Shown here piece after piece: positions 7,960 to 16,907 of a stretch of 59,759 nucleotides of DNA; positions within the stretch are counted from its first letter, which is position 1, and each line of letters starts with the position of its first letter. This DNA comes from Candidatus Hatepunaea meridiana (lineage in GTDB: Bacteria; Electryoneota; AABM5-125-24; Hatepunaeales; Hatepunaeaceae), in assembly GCA_030765125.1 (NCBI GenBank), contig JAVCDD010000224.1, positions 1 through 59,759 on the forward strand, written 5' to 3'. The notes below the pieces were generated by a model. That model worked only from the letters and a program-made list of their open reading frames with translations. It searched no databases and was not told the DNA's origin. A program made the position numbers and the translations under genes.

Positions 7960-10900
7960 TCATTTTATCAATATCACTTTAGCAACATTAAATCCTTGAG
8001 AAAAGCCTCCCTTAACTATATAGATACCACTCCCCCACTCATCGGCTGAGATACTCCAAATAGACTGACCGATTCCAAAAGTCTTGGTGCCCTTCCAGAT
8101 TTCTCTGCCAGTTAGATCGTAAACAGACAACGAAACCGTGCTCGGTTGTGCAAGCTGGAATGGAACCTTCAATTCAGAGTTAAAAGGATTTGGGAAAGGT
8201 TTGCCAAATTGGAATGAAACCGGATAATTAACTTGAACCTCAGGCGCTGAAGTTTCTATTCCAAGCCAGTTAAGCGCATTTTCGAGCGCTTCCTCACGCG
8301 TTGCCGTGTAGCCATGCCCACCGACAGCTTCAACACCAAACGCAAAGTATATCGTTCGTGATCCTGTTTCAGTGTCCTGCCGACGAACGCCTGCTGCCGG
8401 TTGATCGTCTAAACGCGTCCAATGATAGACTTCAACTGCCGGTTCAATTGCACTGATCGCTGCCGGTCGGAATTGATTGTTCGCACCGCCGGATCCCAAT
8501 ATGAGCAATTGAAGACCATTACCAACCGGATCATTTTCAACTCCTTCTAACCAGACCTGATGCAAGGAATCAATCTCATGACGGACGCCAAGGTATTCAT
8601 TAAAAAACCACTCAGCGCCGGGACTGCTCCCCAATGACTGCCCCGTCATGAGCAGATTACCACCATCTGTCAGAAAATCAGCCAATACAGCTCGGTCTCC
8701 AGCATTTAAAATACCCTCTTTAGCGTCTCCGGAAAACCACAGTATCGTATGGAAATCATCAAGCCTGTCCCGTAACGGTATAATCGGTTCTGCGTTATCA
8801 AATCTATAGTAAACCTGACCTAATTCATCGAGAGCAGTTGTATAATATTCTGAACGATCTTTCCCTTCATTACCGTCCTTGACGAGAAGTAATCCGGGAC
8901 TACCCAATGGAATACGTAAGGTTTCAATTCGGTTGATGTCCTGATTCTCCCAGATCATTATGTTAAGATTAGCAAAGCTAAGCGGCGCATCTTCATTAAT
9001 ATGAAAAAGCAGCGCTTCAGCGCCTTCCCTTCTATCTCCAACCCGCATATCACCAAAACGTATCATATCCTGTTCAAACGTTATACTATTATGATCAGAC
9101 CAGATTCTAACCTGAACGTCCTCTGCGGGTGGCGGGTATAACGTACCATCTCGATAGAGATCTACTTCGATGCGGATTGTCTCACCCGGTTCCCAGAGCT
9201 TGTCGTTATCACCATCAGCACCCTCATTATTATCGTCAAAGAGATCAATTCGATCAAAAATTAATTTTGGGTGAATTCCCGGTCCGATGCCGTGCCTGCC
9301 GAACTGCTCGTATAACACCCGGTAATGTGGCGTTCCATTAGTAATATCGTCGTCATTATCGTCTGTAAGCAAAATATCTGTGAAATGAGTTATGAAATCA
9401 TTCCCTAACTCATAACGTGCAAAGTGAAACAGAGGATCCGTAATTTCACGACCGAGAACCTGCCGCGTATGCCACAATGCCGCTGAGATGATGCGGCTAT
9501 CGAGATGCACCTCACCGCGCAGATCTTCAGGATAAACAAGATCGTTATCAAGATGCCTGATGTAACCGTTCCCTCTGAGTCCTCCCTCGCCCATATATGG
9601 CTCATCCGTAATCGAGCAGGGAAAATAATCCGACCAGGCTTCATTCAAAGCGCCTGATTCACCTTCGTAAGGCAGTATTTCCCACGGATAGATTCCTCTG
9701 GTTACAGAGTGACCGTATTCGTGGTAAACTATATCTGCATACAAAGCGAAATTACCCATTTCATTTCCACCTCCGAAGAATAAACCCCGTCCACTGCTGA
9801 AAGCATTATCATAATTGTCGCCGTACATACACGTAGCCAGCAACGGATAATCAAGATAGTCAAATTCAGGATCCAACCATTTCCAGAAACTATGAATGAA
9901 ATTGACGTGATAATAGAGTGAGCGCTCATCATCACGTGCGTTTATTTCATACCAGCTTATCCTTAATGGTTCAAGGTTATTGATATTTACTGTAATATTA
10001 GCATCTTCACCGTCTTCATAATCCACGTTCACATATCGTCCGGTCAATTCGGTATTCAGTCGCAAGGGCAACAATCCCTGGTTGACGTCAAGTTCAAACT
10101 CACCTCCGGTATTGGTGAAGGTTTCGTCATATCTCTGCACTTGCAGCAATTCATCCGGGAAAGGCGCTGTAACCGACCGGTCATTGCTGTAAAGCGGTTT
10201 GTATCTTCCGGTGATACTACCTTCAAGACGGTCATAAAGCACCCGGTTTTCCATCGCTAATATGTCACCTGAATCACCGGCAATAAACAGCGCCGGTTGG
10301 AAGCTTGGTTCGGATGGAGAGAGGATTACTTCGTAACAGGCTCGTATTTGAATCCTGCCTTTATTACTCAGGGGTAGATATATCTGTCGAACTTGATTAT
10401 CACCATCAGTAACATTCACAGCTTTTCGAGCAAGAGATATTACCTGCTCTTCACTCAAAGAAAACGCTCCAACTGCATCTGAACCGAAACCGCGCGATTT
10501 CAACATCGCTAACTTACCTTCACTTGTTATACTCAATACAGAATAGCTGCCGTATACTGGAACACCATTGATTTGTTGTTGCAGGTAAACAACGTTTATA
10601 CCCTTTACGGATTTAACCGATACCAGTGCCGGATCGGAATTTCCCCAGCCAAGTTCTTGAGTATGATTAAGTATGAAAGTCAAAACATCTTGTTTAAATC
10701 TATTTTCGTTTGATACACCATCAGTAATTTGGAATGGTGAGCCCGTTGCCATAGCAATAGATTTACTACCTGTATAACGATAACTCTGCCAGTTGATTAT
10801 AGCTGCATTTCTACTTGATTCCGGTGACCAAACATCTGTGGTCTTTGAAACTTCACCTAAAAGATAATTGATTTCAGGTGGAGCGAGATATAGCGCAGCG

Positions 10901-10995
10901 TTTTCGGGCATCTTCATAACTGCATCAATATTAGATACGATAAGTAAGGAAATTATAATAAAGAAATTGTGAACCGTGTTTTTTTCAAATCTCAT
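7960..10995 (-). CDS. Secreted M4/M36-like zinc metalloprotease with type IX sorting domain
   Basis: This is a large exported protease (1011 aa from ATG 10995). The signal peptide is MRFEKN followed by a hydrophobic IIISLLIVS core. An FTP/PepSY-like propeptide covers about 90-270. The catalytic zinc site HEYGH is at 425-429, with the third-ligand motif GALNEAWSDYF some 20 residues later, as in thermolysin/fungalysin families. A later segment (about 690-860) with a Gly-rich ThuA/GATase-like look follows. The end carries a PNPFNSELKVPF sorting domain of the Por secretion type. A 27-codon upstream extension to 11076 is open but contains a GC-rich hairpin, and AAGG lies before ATG 10995, so the shorter start is preferred. 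Role: extracellular protein degradation. Confidence 0.88.
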   Translation of the reverse strand: MRFEKNTVHNFFIIISLLIVSNIDAVMKMPENAALYLAPPEINYLLGEVSKTTDVWSPESSRNAAIINWQSYRYTGSKSIAMATGSPFQITDGVSNENRFKQDVLTFILNHTQELGWGNSDPALVSVKSVKGINVVYLQQQINGVPVYGSYSVLSITSEGKLAMLKSRGFGSDAVGAFSLSEEQVISLARKAVNVTDGDNQVRQIYLPLSNKGRIQIRACYEVILSPSEPSFQPALFIAGDSGDILAMENRVLYDRLEGSITGRYKPLYSNDRSVTAPFPDELLQVQRYDETFTNTGGEFELDVNQGLLPLRLNTELTGRYVNVDYEDGEDANITVNINNLEPLRISWYEINARDDERSLYYHVNFIHSFWKWLDPEFDYLDYPLLATCMYGDNYDNAFSSGRGLFFGGGNEMGNFALYADIVYHEYGHSVTRGIYPWEILPYEGESGALNEAWSDYFPCSITDEPYMGEGGLRGNGYIRHLDNDLVYPEDLRGEVHLDSRIISAALWHTRQVLGREITDPLFHFARYELGNDFITHFTDILLTDDNDDDITNGTPHYRVLYEQFGRHGIGPGIHPKLIFDRIDLFDDNNEGADGDNDKLWEPGETIRIEVDLYRDGTLYPPPAEDVQVRIWSDHNSITFEQDMIRFGDMRVGDRREGAEALLFHINEDAPLSFANLNIMIWENQDINRIETLRIPLGSPGLLLVKDGNEGKDRSEYYTTALDELGQVYYRFDNAEPIIPLRDRLDDFHTILWFSGDAKEGILNAGDRAVLADFLTDGGNLLMTGQSLGSSPGAEWFFNEYLGVRHEIDSLHQVWLEGVENDPVGNGLQLLILGSGGANNQFRPAAISAIEPAVEVYHWTRLDDQPAAGVRRQDTETGSRTIYFAFGVEAVGGHGYTATREEALENALNWLGIETSAPEVQVNYPVSFQFGKPFPNPFNSELKVPFQLAQPSTVSLSVYDLTGREIWKGTKTFGIGQSIWSISADEWGSGIYIVKGGFSQGFNVAKVILIK

Positions 10996-11084
10996 TGTTA
11001 TACCTTGTAAGACAGATTGTAATAGCGTAGGCGTCCCCGCCTGCGAATTCTCTTGAAAAATAGAATTATCTCTCATGTATTAAA

Positions 11085-11173
11085 TACTTTGGAGTGCGCA
11101 AGCCATGCTTGCGCTGTTAACACTGCACATAATCACTACCAAAACGCAAGCGTGGCTTGCGCACTCCAAAGTA
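11085..11173. repeat. GGAGTGCGCAAGC inverted repeat, copy 2
   Basis: The arms TACTTTGGAGTGCGCAAGC (from 11085) and the reverse complement ending at 11173 flank a 30-base spacer. The core matches copy 1 at 2448-2532. It lies between hemC and the protease gene. Confidence 0.85.
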
Positions 11174-11227
11174 ATCAACCAGAGATACCATTTTTTATAC
11201 TTGTTTGAGTCACCCACGACATAGCGT

Positions 11228-12193
11228 TTACTCTGTTAGCTTGTTATATAATTCTTCTGATAGACCATCCGCATATTTACCTGATACGGCTCCCCATACA
11301 GGATTGTTTGTGTCCTGCCCCCAGAAACCATAAACTTCCCAGTTCTCTTCAACAGGTTTTGCATACACACCTAACGGCAACCCGCAGCCTCCACCGAAGC
11401 GAGCCATTACATCCCTTTCCAATGACGTTGCTTGTCCTGTAGCATCGTGATGTAATAGTATACGTAATCTATTGAAGAGAGGATCGTTTTCCCGCATCTG
11501 TACTGCTAGACCGCCTTGACCGGGTGATGGGATGAAAAACACTGGATCGAATTTGAAAACCTTGAATTCTGACAGGTCGATCTGTAAGCGGTTCACACCG
11601 GCGGTTGCGAGAAAGATCGCATCGTACTGACCATCTGCAAGTTTATGCAAGCGAGTAGGCACGTTTCCGCGTAGGTCTTTAACTTCCAGGTAAGGACGTA
11701 TCGCTTTAATCTGAACTTGGCGACGAACGGCGCTTGTGCCGATTATAGCGCCTGAATGCAAAGGAATATTCATCTTCCTGTCATCAACTCTCCGATCCCT
11801 CCCGCTGTCAACCCACCGTGGTTGATAGCTCGACTCCGCTGTCAATTCACTGCGGTTGAAAGCGGAGTAGGATTCCGAACGAATAACAAGCAAATCCGAT
11901 GGATCTTCACGTTCGGTAACTGCAACGATTACCAAGCCTTCAGGTGACTCCGATGGCACATCCTTGAATGAATGAACGGCAGCATCGATCTCACATCTGA
12001 GTAACGCATCTTCAATCTCTTTAGTGAAATAACCACGCCCCTCAAGATCGTGAAAAGGACGGTCAACCATCCTGTCGCCTTGAGTACTAATGACAACAAT
12101 ATCCGTTTTGATATTCATTTCTTTGACGATGATATCAGCAATTGATTTTGTCTGTATCATCGCCAGTGTGCTACCGCGAGTTCCGATTTTCAT
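11228..12193 (-). CDS. hemC: Hydroxymethylbilane synthase (porphobilinogen deaminase)
   Basis: This enzyme (321 aa) joins four porphobilinogen units into hydroxymethylbilane for haem, sirohaem or corrinoid synthesis. Family motifs are clear: IGTRGSTLAMIQ at the N-terminus, VHSFKDVP (73-80) with the catalytic Asp78, GTSAVRRQ (152-159), and FGGGCGLPLG with the dipyrromethane-binding Cys270. Residues about 106-147 form an insertion of roughly 30 residues beyond the usual short loop between DPSDLLV and the GTSxxRR strand. That insertion is encoded by two tandem 28-bp palindromic repeats and flanks. Both domains stay in frame, so the enzyme is probably active. It lies downstream of the pseudouridine synthase gene on the same strand, 60 bases away, with no other haem genes in view. 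Confidence 0.95.
   Translation of the reverse strand: MKIGTRGSTLAMIQTKSIADIIVKEMNIKTDIVVISTQGDRMVDRPFHDLEGRGYFTKEIEDALLRCEIDAAVHSFKDVPSESPEGLVIVAVTEREDPSDLLVIRSESYSAFNRSELTAESSYQPRWVDSGRDRRVDDRKMNIPLHSGAIIGTSAVRRQVQIKAIRPYLEVKDLRGNVPTRLHKLADGQYDAIFLATAGVNRLQIDLSEFKVFKFDPVFFIPSPGQGGLAVQMRENDPLFNRLRILLHHDATGQATSLERDVMARFGGGCGLPLGVYAKPVEENWEVYGFWGQDTNNPVWGAVSGKYADGLSEELYNKLTE
11802..11863. repeat. Tandem 28-bp palindromic repeats inside hemC
   Basis: Unit 1 (11802-11829) and unit 2 (11836-11863) both begin CCGCTGTCAA and end GGTTGA-AGC, differing at about five positions. Each unit is itself a near palindrome. Together they expand a HemC surface loop without breaking the frame. Confidence 0.8.
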
Positions 12194-12253
12194 TGTTTAT
12201 CCACTATTAAAAAAAGTGTGAATACTTAACTTTCGTACTTTCGCACTAATAAG

Positions 12254-13315
12254 TCATTCTACAACTAACCGCTTTCTCATTACCCCATCCTTCCGTAACT
12301 CTGACAATAACCAGGCAAAATCTTCAGGCAACTCACTTTCAAAATATACATCCCGCCTTGTAATGGGATGCTTGAATCCGAGTGTTTTTGCGTGCAGCAT
12401 CTGTCGGGTTATCTTCTCAAAATATCCAGCTACTTTACGGCGTTGCCCCGATGTCAACCTGCCTAATTGACGGTTGCGACCGCTATAGTCAGGATCACCG
12501 AAGATAGGATGTTCTTCGCTTAATGTGTGTACTCTTATCTGGTGCGTTCGACCGGTTTCCAATCGTATACTAATATAGTTCAAATATTCATATTTTTCAA
12601 GTAGTTCCCAATGTGTACGGGCTGGTTTTCCGTCGGATCTGATAGTATACTTCCTGCGGTCGCGCGGATCACGACCTATCGGCTTATCGATCAACCCCTC
12701 CCATTTTGGCATCTGCCACCAGGTTATCGCTCTATACTCCCGCTTAACGGTATGCTTGCGGAATTGATCCGCTAATCTGGATAGCGCTGGATCGCGCTTG
12801 CAAACCACTAATAATCCCGATGTTTCCTTATCAAGTCTATGTACTACACCAGGACGCTCCGGATCATCAGTTTTCGCCAACTCACCATAATGATGCAGTA
12901 GTGCATTCACCAGCGTTCCCGATCTATTTCCGCATGCCGGATGTACTACCATACCCGCCGGTTTATTTATCACAACCAACCATTTATCCTCCCATACAAT
13001 ATCAAGCGGAATATCTTCAGCTTCTAAATCAAGTGGCGGTCGCGAGAGCACTTCCAGTTTAATTAGTTCATCAGGACGAACCTTGTGTGATGTTTTTACT
13101 GTTGATCCATTTATAGTAATCGCTCCTTCGTTAATCATCATCTGAGCGCGCGAACGGGTTAATTCACCAACCTGACGGGCTAAAAAGATATCAAGACGCT
13201 CTGGTTCTTTCCCGAGCGGTATCCGAATCTCAATTTTACGGAGCACTTTGCGAGGTTTCCCATCAATTTCCGGTTTATCTGTTTCAGGATTAGGTATGTT
13301 GGTATTGCCAATCAT
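12254..13315 (-). CDS. RluA/RluD-family 23S rRNA pseudouridine synthase
   Basis: This protein (353 aa) isomerises specific uridines, most likely in 23S rRNA helix 69 if it is a true RluD. An S4 RNA-binding domain (about 35-95, RLDIFLARQVGELTRSRAQ) precedes the catalytic domain with HRLDKETSGLLVV (about 160-172), whose Asp is the nucleophile. The later RTHQIRVH motif is present. An N-terminal extension of about 25 charged residues precedes the S4 domain. It reads towards hemC, 60 bases away, so the two may be co-transcribed. The position specificity is not visible from sequence. Confidence 0.92.
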   Translation of the reverse strand: MIGNTNIPNPETDKPEIDGKPRKVLRKIEIRIPLGKEPERLDIFLARQVGELTRSRAQMMINEGAITINGSTVKTSHKVRPDELIKLEVLSRPPLDLEAEDIPLDIVWEDKWLVVINKPAGMVVHPACGNRSGTLVNALLHHYGELAKTDDPERPGVVHRLDKETSGLLVVCKRDPALSRLADQFRKHTVKREYRAITWWQMPKWEGLIDKPIGRDPRDRRKYTIRSDGKPARTHWELLEKYEYLNYISIRLETGRTHQIRVHTLSEEHPIFGDPDYSGRNRQLGRLTSGQRRKVAGYFEKITRQMLHAKTLGFKHPITRRDVYFESELPEDFAWLLSELRKDGVMRKRLVVE

Positions 13316-13342
13316 CTTTGAATTGTTATATTAAAAGATCGT

Positions 13343-13482
13343 TTATGCCTTAAGCTCAACCGGAGTAGCGCAGCTTGCTGCGCGCTTGCATGCAGACATG
13401 CGTGCGCCATCGTGCAAGATCGCAGCTATAATTAAGGGGACGCGCAGCAAGCTTCGCTACTCCGGTTGAGCTTAAGGCATAA
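13343..13482. repeat. Long inverted repeat upstream of the pseudouridine synthase gene
   Basis: Arms of about 35 bases begin TTATGCCTTAAGCTCAACCG at 13343, and the reverse complement ends at 13482. The inner parts contain GCGCAGC/GCTGCGC blocks. It lies between the two divergent genes with no coding potential. Confidence 0.85.
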
Positions 13483-13584
13483 CCTAATTAAAAGATTCTA
13501 ATTATAAAATATACGAATTTATCTTTAAGATTCACAAACTTGGAACTTTATTTGGTACTTTTGCGTTTTAATTTATATTTTTAT

Positions 13585-13717
13585 GTTCAAAGTTCAGAGT
13601 CCAGCCTTTAGGCTGTTTTCCTTCCTGTTATATCGGTGTGAATTCTAAGCTCAAAACAGCCTAAAGGCTGGACTCTAAACCTAAAACAACCTGAAGGTTG
13701 AACTCTGAACTTTGAAC
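13585..13717. repeat. Inverted repeat of the CCTTTAGGCTG type
   Basis: The arms GTTCAAAGTTCAGAGTCCAG (13585) and CTGGACTCT plus a second copy ending GAACTTTGAAC (13717) enclose the spacer. The right arm is partly doubled (CAGCCTAAAGGCTG, then CAACCTGAAGGTTG). It precedes moxR. Confidence 0.8.
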
Positions 13718-13751
13718 TCCAAACTAAAACAAACAAACAGATTTAATTTAT

Positions 13752-14756
13752 ATGACATATTTAATGAACCACGAGGAGATAACAGCTCTAACGGCTGAAG
13801 TTGAACAGGAGGGAGCATTCCTCGAAGAGCTAAGGCAGGAAATCGGCAAAGTCATCATCGGTCAGCGTAAAATGGTCGAAAGACTGCTGATAGGGCTGCT
13901 CGCAGATGGTCACATCCTGTTGGAGGGTGTACCGGGACTGGCAAAGACCACCGCAGTGAAATCCCTCGCCAAAGCAATAGACGCTGACTTTCACCGCATC
14001 CAGTTTACACCCGACCTGCTTCCCGCTGACCTGATAGGAACGCTTATATATAATCAACAAAAGGGAACCTTCCAGGTAAAAAAAGGTCCTATCTTTGCTA
14101 ACTTCATCCTGGCAGATGAAATAAACCGCGCTCCGGCAAAGGTGCAATCTGCCCTACTCGAAGCTATGCAGGAACGTCAGGTTACTATTGGAGATACTAC
14201 TTACAAGTTAGACGAACCGTTTCTGGTGCTCGCCACTCAGAACCCTATCGAACAGGAAGGCACATACCCGCTCCCGGAAGCGCAGGTTGATCGTTTTATG
14301 TTCAAAGTAGTCATTGACTACCCGGAACGTGAGGAGGAACTGGATATTATGCGCCGCGGTGACAGCTCTGATGCAGCAGCAATTAATCCGATAATCAAAC
14401 CGGAAAGAATCCGGAATGCTCGCAAGCTAATGGAACGGATCTATCTGGATGAAAAGATAGAGAACTACATTCTGGACGTGGTCATTGCTACACGTAAACC
14501 CGGACGGTTCAATCTGGATAATTTAGCACACTTGATCCGTTACGGCGCTTCTCCACGCGCTTCGATATATTTGGTAAAAGCAGCTCGCGCTCACGCATTC
14601 CTGCGTCACCGCGGTTACGTTACTCCGGAAGACATACGCGCTATTGGTTATGAAGTATTACGCCATCGGGTTATGGTAACTTTCGAGGCTGAAGCGGATG
14701 AGATAACTTCGGATGACGTAATTAGGGATATTTTCGATCATATCGAGGTACCATAA
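13752..14756 (+). CDS. MoxR-family AAA+ ATPase
   Basis: This AAA+ ATPase (334 aa) is of the MoxR class, thought to act as a chaperone with von Willebrand A-domain partners. Walker A is GVPGLAKT (59-66), Walker B is ILADEIN (119-125), and the sensor region LATQNPIEQEGTYPLPEAQ is a MoxR hallmark. The C-terminal lid follows at about 240-334. It heads the moxR-DUF58-bat cluster. An ATG at 13764 is an alternative start, and neither has a clear ribosome binding site. The 142-base gap to the DUF58 gene is filled by an inverted repeat. Confidence 0.95.
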   Translation: MTYLMNHEEITALTAEVEQEGAFLEELRQEIGKVIIGQRKMVERLLIGLLADGHILLEGVPGLAKTTAVKSLAKAIDADFHRIQFTPDLLPADLIGTLIYNQQKGTFQVKKGPIFANFILADEINRAPAKVQSALLEAMQERQVTIGDTTYKLDEPFLVLATQNPIEQEGTYPLPEAQVDRFMFKVVIDYPEREEELDIMRRGDSSDAAAINPIIKPERIRNARKLMERIYLDEKIENYILDVVIATRKPGRFNLDNLAHLIRYGASPRASIYLVKAARAHAFLRHRGYVTPEDIRAIGYEVLRHRVMVTFEAEADEITSDDVIRDIFDHIEVP

Positions 14757-14762
14757 AGTATG

Positions 14763-14887
14763 AAAATAGTAGAAGCGACACTCTTGTCGCTTGTGTAATG
14801 TCTTTGAAATACGAAGGTTCAAGCGACAAGAGTAATGTCTTTAAAATACGAAAGTTCAAGCGACAAGAGTGTCGCTTCTACTATTTT
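14763..14887. repeat. Inverted repeat with internal tandem duplication between moxR and the DUF58 gene
   Basis: The outer arms AATAGTAGAAGCGACACTC and its reverse complement pair across the element. Inside, a unit of about 37 bases beginning GTAATGTCTTTGAAATACG is duplicated (about 14797-14870). It starts seven bases after the moxR stop. Confidence 0.85.
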
Positions 14888-14898
14888 TCAGTGGAATT

Positions 14899-15807
14899 AT
14901 GCCAATAAGCAATAAAAACGACACATCCCCTCCCATATCGCGAGAACTTTTGCGAAAGGTCAAGTTGCTGGAACTGCGCACTCGCCTTCAGGTACACGAT
15001 GTCTTCGGAGGGCAGTATCATTCCGTCTTCAAAGGACAGGGAATGGACTTCGCTGAAGTTCGCCAGTATTTCCCCGGTGACGACGTGCGCAACATCGATT
15101 GGAACGTAACGGCACGGATGGAGTTTCCTTACGTCAAGATATACAAGGAGGAACGTGAACTCACTGTTATGCTCTTGGTGGACGTCTCAGCTTCCAATGC
15201 TTACGGGACTATAGAGTCGATGAAACGTGAGGTTGCCGCCGAATTAACCGCCCTGCTCGCCCTCTGCGCTCTGACTAACAACGACAAAGTTGGATTGCTG
15301 CTTTTTACCGATCATGTGGAACACTTTGTCGCCGCCAAGAAGGGACGGAGACACGTGCTGCGCTTAATAAGGGATGTGCTTGCATTTCAACCTCAGTCTC
15401 GCGGCACTTCCGTCAGCAAAGCCGTTGAATATGCTTTACACGCCTTAAACAAGAAATCGGTGCTATTCCTACTTAGTGACTTTGCTGATAAAGATTACGA
15501 AAAGGCTGTTCGGGTTGCCGGACGCAAGCATGATCTCATTGCTATGGAACTCTTCGACCCACGAGAACGTGAAATACCATCCGCTGGTTTAATTCCCTTA
15601 AAAGACCCGGAAACAGACGAAATCCTGTGGGTGAACACATCTTCCGCTACTTTCCGAAAATCGTTCATTGCTGAATCAGCAAAAACTGCCGAAATGCGCG
15701 ATACATTCTTCAAATCCACCAGCATTGACCGGATCGAACTACCGATTGACAAGCCGTATTTGATGCCGCTGATTAAGTTTTTCCGCAGCCGGGAGAGACG
15801 AAAATGA
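14899..15807 (+). CDS. DUF58 domain protein of the bat operon
   Basis: This cytoplasmic protein (302 aa) has the DUF58 fold followed by a VWA-like region: GQGMDFAEVRQYFPGDDVRNIDWNVTAR-type motif near residue 50, then LLVDVSASN around 108 with a metal-binding-like DxSxS pattern. Such proteins pair with MoxR ATPases. The ATG at 14899 is chosen because in-frame codons further upstream lie in the repeat. The stop overlaps the next gene's start by four bases (ATGA at 15804), indicating translational coupling. Biochemical role is not known beyond the MoxR-VWA association. Confidence 0.92.
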   Translation: MPISNKNDTSPPISRELLRKVKLLELRTRLQVHDVFGGQYHSVFKGQGMDFAEVRQYFPGDDVRNIDWNVTARMEFPYVKIYKEERELTVMLLVDVSASNAYGTIESMKREVAAELTALLALCALTNNDKVGLLLFTDHVEHFVAAKKGRRHVLRLIRDVLAFQPQSRGTSVSKAVEYALHALNKKSVLFLLSDFADKDYEKAVRVAGRKHDLIAMELFDPREREIPSAGLIPLKDPETDEILWVNTSSATFRKSFIAESAKTAEMRDTFFKSTSIDRIELPIDKPYLMPLIKFFRSRERRK

Positions 15808-16907
15808 GAGAACTATCATCCCGGGTAGGACAGACATTCCTGTCTGTCTTGTCAAGGATTCCAGTAGGTTGGACACTCTTGTCTGTCTTGTCAAAGATTC
15901 CAGTAGGTTGGACACTCTTGTCCGACGATGACAACCGACAAACAAGAATGTCTGTCCTACCCACCAGATGCATACTTTGTGCCTTTGTGTCTTTGTGGTT
16001 AATTCTTATTCTTTCCAACGTCACCTTCGCACAAGTCGGCGTTGAAATGCAGCCTAACAGGATCACCATCGGCGATCCAATTGAATTGTCAATCTCGTTG
16101 TCAATTCCTGAAGATGCTTCCGTTATATGGCCAGGACCAGAGGAACTCAAACCGGCAGAAATCATCAATGCTGATACCGTTAAAACAGGCAAAACCGAAC
16201 ATACAATCAGGTACACTTTATCCATCTTTGAACCCGGGCAGTTTGAACTAACCGACATTCCTATCATCATCACCAGTGAAAATAATAATGATACTATATT
16301 TGTAAACCCAGGCGAAATTGAAGTCGTAAGCGTCATAAACCCAGCAGACAGCACAGCCGATATTCGTGACATTCACCCACCTATGAAGCTTGCATGGACG
16401 CTGCACGATTTGCTGCCGTTTATCTATATCGGTTTGGCGCTATTGATTATCGGGATTGCGGCTTATTATCTATGGAGACGCTATAAAATCAGGAAAGGCG
16501 ATATTATACCCTGGACGCCCCCTCCCACACCAGCTCATGTGATTGCATTAAAACGATTGGAAGAACTTAGAATTAAAAAATTCTGGCAGGATGGCTATCT
16601 AAAGAAATATCATAGCGAATTGACTGATATCGTCAAGGAATATATAGGCGGTCGATATGATATCAACGCTCCGGAAATGACGACTTATGAACTGTTGGAG
16701 ATCGAGAGACGGTGGGCTAAAGACAGGGAGTGGTTGAAAAAGGTCAAGAGAATATTGGAAGATGCGGACCTGGTGAAATTTGCTAAATACAAAACCGATC
16801 CTCACCAAAACGAGAAGAGCCTGGATACAGCATTCAAGTACGTTGAAGCCACTAAACCGTATGTGGAATCTATTACTGTCGCAAAAGAACAGGAGGTTGA
16901 AGCATAA
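15804..16907 (+). CDS. Membrane protein of the bat operon with repeat-derived N-terminus
   Basis: This is a single-pass membrane protein (367 aa) found in the third slot of such clusters. A beta-rich extracytoplasmic domain covers about 75-185, a transmembrane helix about 203-225, and a charged cytoplasmic domain (about 235-350) follows, resembling the DUF4381/BatD C-terminal type. Start 15804 overlaps the upstream stop. Residues 7-54 are encoded by a palindromic element with two internal copies (VGQTFLSV, then VGWTLLSVLSKIP). A hydrophobic core LCAFVSLWLILILSNVTFA then acts as signal peptide, and itself looks repeat-derived. An internal start at Met49 would give a normal signal peptide, but ATGA coupling supports the long form. 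The function is unknown. Confidence 0.8.
   Translation: MRELSSRVGQTFLSVLSRIPVGWTLLSVLSKIPVGWTLLSDDDNRQTRMSVLPTRCILCAFVSLWLILILSNVTFAQVGVEMQPNRITIGDPIELSISLSIPEDASVIWPGPEELKPAEIINADTVKTGKTEHTIRYTLSIFEPGQFELTDIPIIITSENNNDTIFVNPGEIEVVSVINPADSTADIRDIHPPMKLAWTLHDLLPFIYIGLALLIIGIAAYYLWRRYKIRKGDIIPWTPPPTPAHVIALKRLEELRIKKFWQDGYLKKYHSELTDIVKEYIGGRYDINAPEMTTYELLEIERRWAKDREWLKKVKRILEDADLVKFAKYKTDPHQNEKSLDTAFKYVEATKPYVESITVAKEQEVEA
15823..15962. repeat. VGQTFLSV-type palindromic element in the 5' end of the gene
   Basis: GGGTAGGACAGACATTCCTG at the left pairs with its near reverse complement ending in CCTACCC at 15962. The middle holds two copies of a 37-base unit beginning TGTCAAGGATTCCAGTAGG. The whole element is in frame with the gene. 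Partial relatives lie at 18913-18938, 19676-19741 and 21713-21740. Confidence 0.85.
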
